This document shows positions 6,783 to 13,166 of a stretch of 13,166 nucleotides of DNA, piece by piece. The stretch is from positions 1 through 13,166 of the forward strand of contig JAAUPC010000057.1 of NCBI GenBank assembly GCA_012036325.1, written 5' to 3'. Made by a program: the position numbers and the translations under genes. The notes below the pieces were generated by a model. That model did no database searches. It was not told the origin of the DNA and saw nothing but the letters and a program-made list of their open reading frames with translations. This DNA is from Paracoccaceae bacterium (GTDB taxonomy: Bacteria > Pseudomonadota > Alphaproteobacteria > Rhodobacterales > Rhodobacteraceae). Position 1 is the stretch's first letter; the number at the start of each line of letters is the position of its first letter.

Positions 6783-8734
6783 ATGAACGACCTCCTCTCC
6801 GGCGCTTCGCAGACCTACGACGCCTCCTCGATCGAGGTCCTCGAAGGCCTGGAACCCGTCCGCAAGCGCCCCGGCATGTATATCGGCGGCACGGATGAAC
6901 GCGCCCTCCACCACATGGTCGCCGAAATCCTCGACAACGCGATGGATGAGGCGGTCGCGGGCCACGCCAACCGGATCGAGCTTGAGCTTCACGCCGACAA
7001 CTCCGTCACCGTCCGCGACAACGGGCGCGGCATCCCCGTCGACCCCCACCCCAAATTCCCCGGCAAATCCGCGCTGGAGGTGATCCTTTGCACTCTCCAC
7101 GCCGGGGGCAAGTTCTCCAACAAGGCCTACTCCACCTCCGGCGGCCTCAACGGCGTCGGCTCCTCGGTCGTGAACGCGCTTTCCGACCTGATGACCGTGC
7201 AGGTTGCCCTGAACAAAGAGCTTTACGAACAGAGCTTCTCGCGCGGCATCCCCAAAGGCCCGATCCAGAAACTCGGCCCGATCCAGAACCGCCGCGGCAC
7301 CACCGTCACCTTCCACCCGGACCCGGAGATTTTCGGCCACCAGACCCTGAAACCCGCGCGCCTCTACAAACTCGCCCGCTCCAAGGCCTACCTCTTCTCT
7401 GGCGTCGAAATCCGCTGGAAATCCGCCGTCGCCGACCCCGACACCCCGTCAGAGGCCACCTTCCACTACCCCGCTGGCCTCGCCCAATACCTGACCGAGA
7501 CGCTCTCCAAGATCACCACCTACGCCGAACGCCCCTTTGCCGGACGGGTGAGCTTTGAGGAGAAATACCAGATCCCCGGCTCCGTCGAATGGGCGATCAA
7601 CTGGACCCCCGCGCAGGACGGCTTCCTCCACTCCTACTGCAACACCGTCCCCACCCCTGAAGGCGGCACCCACGAATCCGGCTTCTGGGCCGCCACCCTC
7701 AAAGGCATCAAGGCCTATGGGAGAGGGTGAAGAACCGCAAAGCCGATCTCATCACCCGCGATGACCTTCTGACCGGCGGCTGCGCGCTGCTGTCGGTCTT
7801 CATCCGCGAACCCAGCTTCGTCGGCCAGACCAAGGACCGGCTTTCCACCGAGGAAGCCGCCAAATGGGTCGAAAACGCCGTCCGCGACCATTTCGACACC
7901 TGGCTTGCCGCCGACCCCCGTTCTGCGGGTGCGATCCTCGACTTCCTCGTCCTCCGCGCCGAAGAACGCCTCCGCCGCCGCGAAGAAAAGGAAACCCAGC
8001 GCAAGACCGCCACCAAAAAGCTGCGCCTGCCCGGGAAACTGACCGACTGCTCCAGCAAGACCCGCGAGGGCACCGAGCTTTTCATCGTTGAAGGCGACAG
8101 CGCCGGCGGCTCCGCCAAAGGTGCGCGCAGCCGCGAGACTCAGGCCCTCCTCCCCCTCAAGGGCAAGATCCTGAACGTCCTCGGCGCCGCCTCTGCCAAG
8201 CTGAACGAAAACTCCGAAATCCGCGACATCTGTGAGGCGCTGGGCGTCCAGATGGGCACCCGCTTCAAGGTCGACGACCTGCGCTATGAGAAAATCATCA
8301 TCATGACCGACGCCGACGTCGACGGCGCGCATATCGCCAGCCTCCTGATGACCTTCTTCTTCACCCAGATGCGCCCCCTGATCGACAAGGGCCACCTCTA
8401 CCTCGCCTGCCCGCCCCTCTACCGCCTGACCCAAGGCGCGCGGCGGATGTATGTGGCCGATGACGCCGAGAAAGAAGAGTGGCTCGCCAAAGGCCTTGGC
8501 GGCAAAGGCAAGATCGACGTCCAGCGCTTCAAGGGCCTGGGCGAGATGGACGCCAAGGACCTGAAAGACACCACGATGAACCCCGCGACGCGGAAGCTGA
8601 TCCGGGTGATGATTGACGACGAAGCTGGCGGAGAAACCAACGACCTCGTGGAGCGCCTGATGGGCAAGAAACCGGAACTGCGGTTCCAGTATATTCAGGA
8701 GAACGCGCGGTTTGTGGAGGAGTTGGATGTGTGA
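6783..8734 (+). CDS. parE: DNA topoisomerase IV subunit B (one-base frameshift)
   Basis: The ATPase subunit of topoisomerase IV, which with ParC unlinks replicated chromosomes. GHKL ATPase: EILDNAMDEA (catalytic Glu48, Asn52), DNGRGIPVDP (79-88), GGLNGVGSSVVNA (120-132). The transducer carries the QTK loop FVGQTKDRLS (about 349-351). The TOPRIM domain has FIVEGDSAGGSAKGARSR (Glu437) and the MTDADVDGAH acid cluster (510, 512, 514). The frame breaks at 7719-7722: TATGGGAGAGGG should be TATGGCGAGAGGG, giving AYGERVKNRKAD. One lost C therefore separates residues 1-313 from the rest. Corrected length is 650 residues, normal for alphaproteobacterial ParE. Since the gene is usually essential, I treat the break as a sequencing error. 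It diverges from the epimerase gene; a low-GC gene follows on the same strand. Confidence 0.95.
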
Positions 8735-8833
8735 GGGTCGACTTACGATCGACTGCTGACCTAGCGCTTGGGCCTTACGTCCGATTTCTTGTCCCAGAAC
8801 GACCGACGTCGCGAGGACTTTTGTACCACGCTG

Positions 8834-8862
8834 CTTTTGTGTACACTCCAAAACTGTATAAT
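8834..8862 (+). promoter_or_regulatory. Candidate promoter for the low-GC membrane gene
   Basis: A perfect TATAAT stands at 8857-8862 in the AT-rich gap after parE, about 90 bases before the GTG start at 8952. With a 17-base spacer the -35 box is CTTTTG (8834-8839), a weak match. Chance occurrence in AT-rich DNA is possible. Confidence 0.35.
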
Positions 8863-8951
8863 CTGCCAGACCTGAGTTATTTTCCTACCTCTGTCAACGC
8901 GCAGTCTCTTCGATCTCTCACGATGGCAATCTTTCTGTTTTGGAGCAATAA

Positions 8952-9539
8952 GTGGATCAGCTTGAGAAAATTCTATCGCAACTGCCAAGCGTAATCGAAG
9001 CCTCAAGTAGAAATGAAAATTCATTGATTATTGTCGCTCTGGCAATATTTGTTGTTTTTGTCTTTCTTTTCTTCAAGAAGGATAGAGGAGCGCTTCGTGT
9101 CGCAATAGCACTTTTGGTTTTCTTATTGGCCGCTCTAATTATTTCCGCGACACTGGTAAAAGTTTCTGATCTGCAACCAGTAATTCCACCAGACGAACCT
9201 GACCCAAAGATTTCACCACCTCAGCCGATAAATCCACCTGCGCAGACCGAAGGCCCTGTTGTAGATGAATCCCTACCTGAAACTCCTAGCGCTGAGAAAC
9301 CTCCTATAAACTCTGCGGAGCCGCCGGAAACTGCGAGTCAACAGGGCAAAGATCAGATCTGCTTAGACAATCCGCTGTATCGCACAGTGATCAATTCAAA
9401 GAGTGGTGAAGAGTACACTTTTGTTCTGGTGAGGGCATGTGACGATAGGGGTTACCTAATGCAGTTTACAGAAATGTATCCTCGAAACACTTTGGAGCCG
9501 ATAATTGATATCGAAAGCATGGTGCGGGTTCGACCTTGA
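8952..9539 (+). CDS. Two-pass membrane protein of unknown function with Pro-rich tail, 195 aa
   Basis: I do not recognise this family. GTG 8952 is the start because GGAG (8942-8945) lies 6 bases before it. Seen: an acidic N-terminus (1-23), TM1 (about 25-41), a basic loop KKDRGALR, TM2 (about 49-69), then a long proline- and acid-rich linker (about 75-130) and a compact end domain (135-195) with two cysteines (137, 163). The basic loop points inward by the positive-inside rule, so the N-terminus and the linker plus end domain would face the periplasm, where the cysteines could pair. GC is about 45% by hand count, with codon use unlike every neighbour, which suggests recent transfer. It lies alone between parE and a repeat-rich spacer; no partner gene is visible. 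Confidence 0.75.
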   Translation: MDQLEKILSQLPSVIEASSRNENSLIIVALAIFVVFVFLFFKKDRGALRVAIALLVFLLAALIISATLVKVSDLQPVIPPDEPDPKISPPQPINPPAQTEGPVVDESLPETPSAEKPPINSAEPPETASQQGKDQICLDNPLYRTVINSKSGEEYTFVLVRACDDRGYLMQFTEMYPRNTLEPIIDIESMVRVRP

Positions 9540-9586
9540 GCAAGCAAGCTTAGGCCGGATGTCTACCCACCAACCCGCTCTACCCC

Positions 9587-9613
9587 GTCAGATTTGCCCC
9601 AAGCAAATCTGAC
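9587..9613. repeat. Perfect 11-bp inverted repeat
   Basis: GTCAGATTTGC (9587-9597) and GCAAATCTGAC (9603-9613) enclose the loop CCCAA. It is the first structure after the low-GC gene (48 bases past its stop) and may end its transcript, although no T-run follows. Confidence 0.6.
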
Positions 9614-9621
9614 CGCGCCCT

Positions 9622-9803
9622 CCCTCCCGGCCCTCGCAGGTGTGCTCGGGCATTCGGCGGGAAAACAATCCACAGGACTGTTTTCTGATCCGCCTCATCC
9701 CCCCGGGGGCGGGCGCGATATATCGCCCCCTCCCGGCCCTCGGCAGTGGACTCGGGCGTTCGACGAGAAAACAGTCCACCGGACTGTTTTCTGATCCGTC
9801 TCA
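9622..9803. repeat. Two direct copies of a 76-bp hairpin-bearing repeat, 106-bp period
   Basis: Copies at 9622-9697 and 9728-9803 match at 65 of 76 positions with no gaps. Both begin CCCTCCCGGCCCTCG and end TTTTCTGATCC plus YCTCA-like bases. Each contains an inverted repeat with a 3-nt loop: GAAAACAATCC/GGACTGTTTTC (9661-9685, one mismatch) and GAAAACAGTCC/GGACTGTTTTC (9767-9791, perfect). The A-run, GC-containing stem and T-run layout resembles a bidirectional terminator. Duplication of a small intergenic repeat unit is the simplest reading. Confidence 0.7.
9705..9730. repeat. Hairpin between the direct repeats, with a 12-bp palindrome
   Basis: GGGGGCG (9705-9711) pairs with CGCCCCC (9724-9730). 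Inside it GCGATATATCGC (9715-9726) is its own reverse complement. It fills the gap between the two repeat copies. Confidence 0.5.
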
Positions 9804-9852
9804 CCCCCGCGTGCCGGTCGCGGTCAGCTTTGCACCCGACCGTCGCATCGTA

Positions 9853-9894
9853 GGGTGCGCGCCCGCGCACCCCGTAGGTCGGGGCTAGCCCGAC
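9853..9894. repeat. REP-like pair of GC-rich palindromes
   Basis: GGGTGCGCG (9853-9861) and CGCGCACCC (9864-9872) form a 9-bp stem with a 2-nt loop. Six bases on, GTCGGG (9878-9883) and CCCGAC (9889-9894) form a second stem. Similar GTAGGGTGCGC...GGTCGGGCT...GCCCGAC units are, to my knowledge, common between genes in Rhodobacteraceae; the copy number here is one. Confidence 0.5.
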
Positions 9895-10047
9895 TCTCAC
9901 CACCCCAACCGATTCGCCCCCAAACCTTAACGCCCCACCACCTTCCCGCGCGTAGAGACGGAAGGAAGACGCAAGAAAGATCAAATCAAGACCCCGAAAA
10001 CGCCGCCAAACCAACGGCTTAACGCAAGGACCTCACCAAGCCGCCAC

Positions 10048-10502
10048 TCAAGCCCGCTCATCCTTCGGGCTGCCCATCACCACAAACGTTGTGATCGACC
10101 GGACCTGCGGCAGGACCCCCAGCACCTCGGTATGCCAGTGCTTGTAGGCGGCCAAATCGGCGGCCTCGACCCGCAGAAGGTACTCCACCGTGCCGGTGAT
10201 GTTGTGGCATTCCCGCACCTCCTCCGCGCGGGCGATGGCACGCTCGAACGCCTCTTGTGCGGCCTTTGTGTGGGTGCCAAGCCCCACCGTCACATAGGCC
10301 ACGAACCCCACCCCCATCCGCCCGGCATCCAGCACGGCGCGGTAGCCGCGGATCACGCCGGACGCCTCCAACGCCTGCACCCGGCGCAGGCAGGCCGAGG
10401 GGGGAAAAGGCCCACAAGTTCGGCCAAAGCCAGATTCGACTGGCGGCCGTCGCGCTGCAATGCGCGCAATATCCGGTGGTCTATTCTGTCAAGACTGGTC
10501 AT
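10048..10502 (-). CDS. Lrp/AsnC family transcriptional regulator (frameshifted in the HTH)
   Basis: A feast/famine-type DNA-binding protein that senses amino acids. ATG 10502 gives MTSLDRIDHRILRALQRDGR, the classic Lrp opening helix, then the HTH NLALAELVGL. The frame then slips at 10399-10408 (runs of six G and four A on the plus strand). The other frame resumes ACLRRVQALEASGVIRGYRAVLD and carries the RAM ligand domain to SPKDERA. Removing one T and one C (coding strand) would give the family-typical VGLSPSACLRRV and a 150-residue protein; a single added C is the alternative. It diverges from a LysE/RhtB exporter with a palindrome in between, so it probably regulates that gene and itself. 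No ribosome site is visible before the ATG; the message may be nearly leaderless. Confidence 0.9.
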
Positions 10503-10505
10503 TTG

Positions 10506-10540
10506 TTGCAAAGGATGCGCTATTGGCCGCATCTTTGCAA
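10506..10540. promoter_or_regulatory. Candidate Lrp operator between lrp and the exporter
   Basis: The dyad TTGCAAAGGATGC (10506-10518) and GCATCTTTGCAA (10529-10540) matches at every base but one extra G in the left arm, with a 10-base centre. It fills about half of the 72-base gap between the divergent starts and begins 3 bases upstream of the lrp ATG, as expected for an autoregulated Lrp-type site. Confidence 0.6.
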
Positions 10541-10574
10541 CCTCTTGCCGCGTGCGAACTGGCAGGCTGGGCCG

Positions 10575-11174
10575 ATGACAGTTGACCTTCTCCTTGCCCT
10601 TCTGGGCTTTGCCTTCGTCACCTCGGTCACGCCGGGGCCGAACAACATGATGCTGCTGGCGAGCGGGGTGAACTTCGGCCTGCGCCGCACCGTGCCGCAT
10701 ATGCTGGGGATCAGCCTCGGTCATGCGCTGATGGTGTTTCTGGTCGGGCTTGGGCTGGCCGGGATCTTCACCGCCTGGCCCCCGGCGCTGACGGTGCTGA
10801 AGGTGGTGTCGGTCGCCTATATGCTTTGGCTTGCCTGGAAGATCGCCCACTCTGCTGCGCCGGGGACGGGGAGGGCCTCGGCGCAACCGATGACTTTCTT
10901 GCAGGCCGCCGCCTTCCAATGGGTGAACCCCAAGGCCTGGGCCATGTCCCTCGGCGCCGTCGCGGCCTATGTCCCCAACCCCTCGATCCAGGCCTATGCC
11001 CTTGTGGCACTTGTCTTTTCCACGGTCAACTTGCCCTCCGTCACCCTCTGGGCCGCCGCTGGCCAAGCGGTGCGGCGGTGGCTTGAGGGGCCGGGTCGGC
11101 TGCGGGTCTTCAATGTCACGATGGCGGTGCTGCTGGTCCTGTCGCTGTGGCCCGTCGTGACGATGGAGCTTTAG
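10575..11174 (+). CDS. LysE/RhtB family amino-acid exporter, 199 aa
   Basis: An inner-membrane exporter of amino acids or related metabolites, expected to have six helices and to run on proton exchange. Seen: the family signature TPGPNNMMLLASG (19-31) after a first hydrophobic helix, the GISLGHALM stretch (45-53), and FQWVNPKAWAMSLG in the central part, all typical of RhtB-type members of about 200 residues. ATG 10575 is chosen because MTVDLLLALLGFAFVTSVTPGPNN is the standard N-terminus; the frame is open further upstream into the regulator but without family character. It diverges from the Lrp-type gene, a common regulator-exporter pairing. Its TAG overlaps the TAA of the convergent downstream gene by four bases. 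The exported substrate is unknown; the nearby dimethylargininase hints at arginine-related compounds, but only by proximity. Confidence 0.9.
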   Translation: MTVDLLLALLGFAFVTSVTPGPNNMMLLASGVNFGLRRTVPHMLGISLGHALMVFLVGLGLAGIFTAWPPALTVLKVVSVAYMLWLAWKIAHSAAPGTGRASAQPMTFLQAAAFQWVNPKAWAMSLGAVAAYVPNPSIQAYALVALVFSTVNLPSVTLWAAAGQAVRRWLEGPGRLRVFNVTMAVLLVLSLWPVVTMEL

Positions 11175-12145
11175 CGCAGCCAGAACCCTTCGCGTTTCAA
11201 GGTGTTGCGGATCACCTGTTCACGATGCGGCAGGCGGTCCCGATCAAACAACGCGCGCGCCTTGCGGCCCTGGTTCTGGTAGACCATCGCCTTCATCGCC
11301 TCCCAGTCGCGCAAGGTCGGCCGGATGGATTTGTCGCGCGCAACCTCCTCCAGCACGGCCACGGCAAGATCGCTTTCGCGGGCGTAGAGGAGGGGCAGGG
11401 TCCGGTAGTGGCAGGTCGCCGTCCCGTCCAGCGCGTCCAGTTCCGGCCCCGGCCGTCCCCCGCCGAAGGAATGGATGACCAGGGGCAGGGTGATCTGGTC
11501 GAGCCAGGGGAAAAGTTCCTGGCAGATCAGCGCCTTAGGCGGGTCATCGCAGATCGACTTCGCCCAGGCGGTGAAGCGCGCGCCAAAGGCCTGGGGGCTG
11601 TGGTAAAAGAACCAGCCCGCGTTGAAGTAAAGGTGGCGCTGCCAGTATTCCGGCGGCTGGGTCAGGTCGAGCGTGGAGGCATAGTCCAGCCCGAACCGGT
11701 CATAAAGCGCGCCCCAGGTTTCGGCATAGCTTGGCCCGTAAAGCTCGATCGTTGGCCAGGTCCCTTCACGCCGCATGGAGGCGGAGGGGCGGTTGAAATC
11801 GAACGGAATGGCGGACAAGGGGCCGGTGATCAGCGTATCGGTATCAAGGAACAGGAAAGGCGCATCGGGCAAGGCCGCTAGCGCCTCCATCTTGTTGCCG
11901 TGCGGGTAGGGGCCGCCGAAAGCTTTGTTCTCAAAGGGCAAAATCTCTGCCCCGAGGCTGGTCAGCACAGCCTTGCCCCGGTCGGACATCCGGGGATCAG
12001 CCTTCCACAAGGGCCCCGGCTGCGGTTCGGCGATGAACAAGGTGCCCGCAAACCCCGGATCGGATTGGCGCAGCGAGGCCGCCAGCAGGATCGCCTCAAA
12101 CTCAAGCCGACCGGACTGGCCGATGGCAAGGATGTTGAAGCCCAT
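11171..12145 (-). CDS. Glycosyltransferase-like (GT-A fold, GT8-type features) protein, 324 aa
   Basis: Probably a conserved Rhodobacteraceae protein without a firm name. Seen: a beta-alpha start FNILAIGQSGRLEFEAILLAAS, GNKMEALAAL (83-92), and the metal-binding DxD in FLFLDTDTLI (Asp101, Asp103). YFNAGWFFY (about residue 190) and the later LFPWLDQITLPLV resemble the FN-x-G and DQ motifs of GT8-type enzymes. No signal peptide or membrane segment is evident, so cytosolic. The ATG at 12145 lies 6 bases after the stop of the dimethylargininase gene, so the two are co-transcribed and probably translationally coupled. The sugar donor and acceptor cannot be inferred, and the functional tie to dimethylargininase is not obvious. 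Confidence 0.75.
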   Translation of the reverse strand: MGFNILAIGQSGRLEFEAILLAASLRQSDPGFAGTLFIAEPQPGPLWKADPRMSDRGKAVLTSLGAEILPFENKAFGGPYPHGNKMEALAALPDAPFLFLDTDTLITGPLSAIPFDFNRPSASMRREGTWPTIELYGPSYAETWGALYDRFGLDYASTLDLTQPPEYWQRHLYFNAGWFFYHSPQAFGARFTAWAKSICDDPPKALICQELFPWLDQITLPLVIHSFGGGRPGPELDALDGTATCHYRTLPLLYARESDLAVAVLEEVARDKSIRPTLRDWEAMKAMVYQNQGRKARALFDRDRLPHREQVIRNTLKREGFWLR

Positions 12146-12151
12146 CGCCCG

Positions 12152-12943
12152 CTACCGGGGGGTAAAGCGCAAGGAAAGGCAGGACATGCCGCCATCCAGC
12201 TTGGCGCATTCGGAATTGCCGATCTCGCGCAGCTGAAAGCCGGCGGCCAGGATAGCGTCACGGGTGCGGGGAAAGCCTGCGGGCATCAGCACAAGGTCAT
12301 TGAAGCGGATGGTGTTGGCGGCGGCCTCTTCCCCATCGGCGACGGGGATCACCCGGTAGCCGTCAAAACAGCTTGAGGCAGCAAGGCGGTCCGTCGACAG
12401 GATGGTGTCGGCGTCAAGAAGCGAGCAGTCGGTCTTGAAATGCAAGACACCCGGGGGGGTGTGAACCTCACGCAGGGTGTGGCCCCAGGGGGCGACAAGG
12501 CGGTTCAGTTCGACAATCCCGGCGGCATTGGTGCGGGCTGAACGGCCCACAAGGATTTCGCGTTCCGTCACCAGAATGTCGCCGCCTTCGATGAAGCTGT
12601 CCGTCCCTGTGACCCCAACGACCTCGCTGTAAAGCGCACGCAGGTGGGGGGCCATCTCAGCCGCCTCACCCAGCCGCGAGGGCGCGCCGGGGCGCATCAC
12701 CACGGCGCCTTGCGGCAGGCAAAGCGCTGTATCTTCAACGAAAACACTGTCGGGGTAGGCGTCCAGCGCGGGGAGTTCGATCACCGTGGCGCCAGTTTCC
12801 CGCAAGGTGGCGACATAGTCCGCGTGATGTGCCTGCATCAGCGAAAGGTCGGGCGTTCCCGTGTCGACGGCGCGCAGGCCTGCGATGATCGAGGGCGCGG
12901 GTTTGCGCGTGATGGCATGGGTGAAATGGGTGGAAAAGGACAT
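12152..12943 (-). CDS. ddaH: Dimethylargininase (DDAH), 263 aa
   Basis: N(G),N(G)-dimethylarginine dimethylaminohydrolase, which cleaves methylated arginines to citrulline and methylamines in the cytosol. It belongs to the pentein superfamily. Seen in order: YPDSVFVEDTA with Asp65 and Glu70, SFIEGGDIL with Glu119, VLHFKTDCSLL with catalytic His168, AANTIRFNDLVLMPAGFPRT, and the end DGGMSCLSLRF with the nucleophile Cys255. All pentein catalytic residues are present and the length is that of bacterial DDAH (about 255-265). ATG 12943 begins the family-typical opening. It is the first gene of a two-gene unit with the glycosyltransferase-like gene. Arginine deiminase is a relative but is much longer. 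Confidence 0.93.
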   Translation of the reverse strand: MSFSTHFTHAITRKPAPSIIAGLRAVDTGTPDLSLMQAHHADYVATLRETGATVIELPALDAYPDSVFVEDTALCLPQGAVVMRPGAPSRLGEAAEMAPHLRALYSEVVGVTGTDSFIEGGDILVTEREILVGRSARTNAAGIVELNRLVAPWGHTLREVHTPPGVLHFKTDCSLLDADTILSTDRLAASSCFDGYRVIPVADGEEAAANTIRFNDLVLMPAGFPRTRDAILAAGFQLREIGNSECAKLDGGMSCLSLRFTPR

Positions 12944-12950
12944 GGGCGAC

Positions 12951-12984
12951 CCCGGGGATTTTGCGCCTTAGTCGCACCCCCGGG
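12951..12984. repeat. Inverted repeat in the ddaH leader
   Basis: CCCGGGG (12951-12957) pairs with CCCCGGG (12978-12984); TGCG/CGCA inside can extend the fold. It starts 8 bases upstream of the ddaH ATG, so it could cover the ribosome site or end the small upstream ORF. No T-run supports a terminator. Confidence 0.35.
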
Positions 12985-13001
12985 CCGGTTTCGCAAGGGT
13001 C

Positions 13002-13166
13002 TCAGCCCGCCCAGGGCAGGGTCAGGGCGGGGTGGAAGATCCAGCGCCACCAGGCGTAATCCAGGAACTGCCCGGCGAGGATCAGGAAGCTGAAGGCCAG
13101 CGTGGCGGCCATGGCCATGCTGTACCAAAGGCCAGCCAGCGTCCGGCTGCGCGGGGTGGCCGGCAT
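13002..13166 (-). CDS. Small membrane protein, or C-terminal end of a longer one (54 aa visible)
   Basis: The minus strand reads from an ATG exactly at the window edge (13164-13166) to TGA at 13002-13004. The peptide opens MPATPRSRTLAGLWYSMAMA, then has one clear hydrophobic helix (about 17-34, ATLAFSFLILAG) and a Trp-rich stretch YAWWRWIFHP. Basic residues before the helix place the N-terminus in the cytoplasm. It ends 58 bases before the ddaH start on the same strand. I do not recognise it. Whether the edge ATG is the true start cannot be judged from this window, so it may be incomplete. Confidence 0.55.
   Translation of the reverse strand: MPATPRSRTLAGLWYSMAMAATLAFSFLILAGQFLDYAWWRWIFHPALTLPWAG

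Larger units (their letters stand above)
9540..10047. other. Gene-free, repeat-rich spacer (508 bp)
   Basis: No reading frame here looks coding: the apparent ORFs on both strands are Arg/Pro/Gly-rich and follow the repeats. It holds the inverted and direct repeats listed separately between 9587 and 9894. The last part, 9895-10047, has no structure I can support beyond a weak GC-rich fold near 10000-10025, downstream of the lrp gene. GC returns to the high genomic level from about 9575. Confidence 0.6.

Noticed and set aside
8737..8753. Hairpin GTCGA...TCGAC as the parE terminator
   Set aside because: A 5-bp stem with no T-run is too weak to call.
6753..8851. Long minus-strand ORFs opposite parE
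   Set aside because: They are shadows of a GC-rich coding strand; parE has complete family motifs.
8731..9024. Small overlapping ORFs of 87 residues on both strands after parE
   Set aside because: No ribosome site or domain features; both overlap the better supported GTG start at 8952.
9587..9894. CRISPR array
   Set aside because: Only two imperfect copies with no regular short spacers, and no cas genes nearby.
9580..10014. ORFs in the repeat spacer with recurring RKQS and GREG-type peptides
   Set aside because: The recurring peptides are translations of the direct DNA repeat, not protein repeats.

Overview
The window looks like a chromosomal segment of a high-GC alphaproteobacterium, most likely a Rhodobacteraceae member (Rhodobacter/Paracoccus-like). 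This rests on the G+C-rich third codon positions, the Rhodobacter-type ParE, DUF1007, dimethylargininase and PPK2 proteins, and hairpin-rich spacer repeats. No database search was possible, so family and taxon calls come from recognised motifs.

Layout. Positions 1-361 hold a minus-strand fragment of ATP synthase subunit a of a non-alphaproteobacterial, Acidobacteriota-like type, at about 56% GC. It meets the rest at an abrupt join near 361-378, where two genes are each cut, so this end is probably an assembly chimera or a rearrangement. From 372 to 4073 the minus strand carries the first codons of a probable Ni/Co exporter, a DUF1007 periplasmic protein, polyphosphate kinase 2, and a LuxR-type regulator fused to a catalytically dead alpha/beta-hydrolase. 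A glutathione S-transferase (plus) diverges from that regulator and converges on aquaporin Z (minus), with a shared hairpin terminator between them. A sugar-nucleotide epimerase/dehydratase-like gene (minus) is interrupted by a stop codon. It diverges from parE (topoisomerase IV subunit B, plus).

Just after parE the GC content drops to about 45% for one unrecognised two-pass membrane protein (8952-9539), which looks like an acquired gene. About 500 bases of spacer follow, packed with inverted repeats and a two-copy 106-bp-period direct repeat. An Lrp/AsnC regulator and a LysE/RhtB exporter then diverge from a shared palindrome, a plausible self-contained export switch. The exporter converges, with overlapping stop codons, on a two-gene minus-strand unit: dimethylargininase followed by a glycosyltransferase-like protein. 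A small membrane ORF closes the window.

Five genes have broken reading frames: DUF1007, aqpZ, the epimerase, parE and lrp. Four are frameshifts of one or two bases, three of them in or next to homopolymer runs. Because parE is normally essential, uncorrected sequencing error is the simplest explanation, and these genes are annotated at full length with the break marked. I see no clearly novel multi-gene system. The best candidates for something new are the LuxR-pseudohydrolase fusion, the low-GC membrane protein, and the Lrp-exporter operator.
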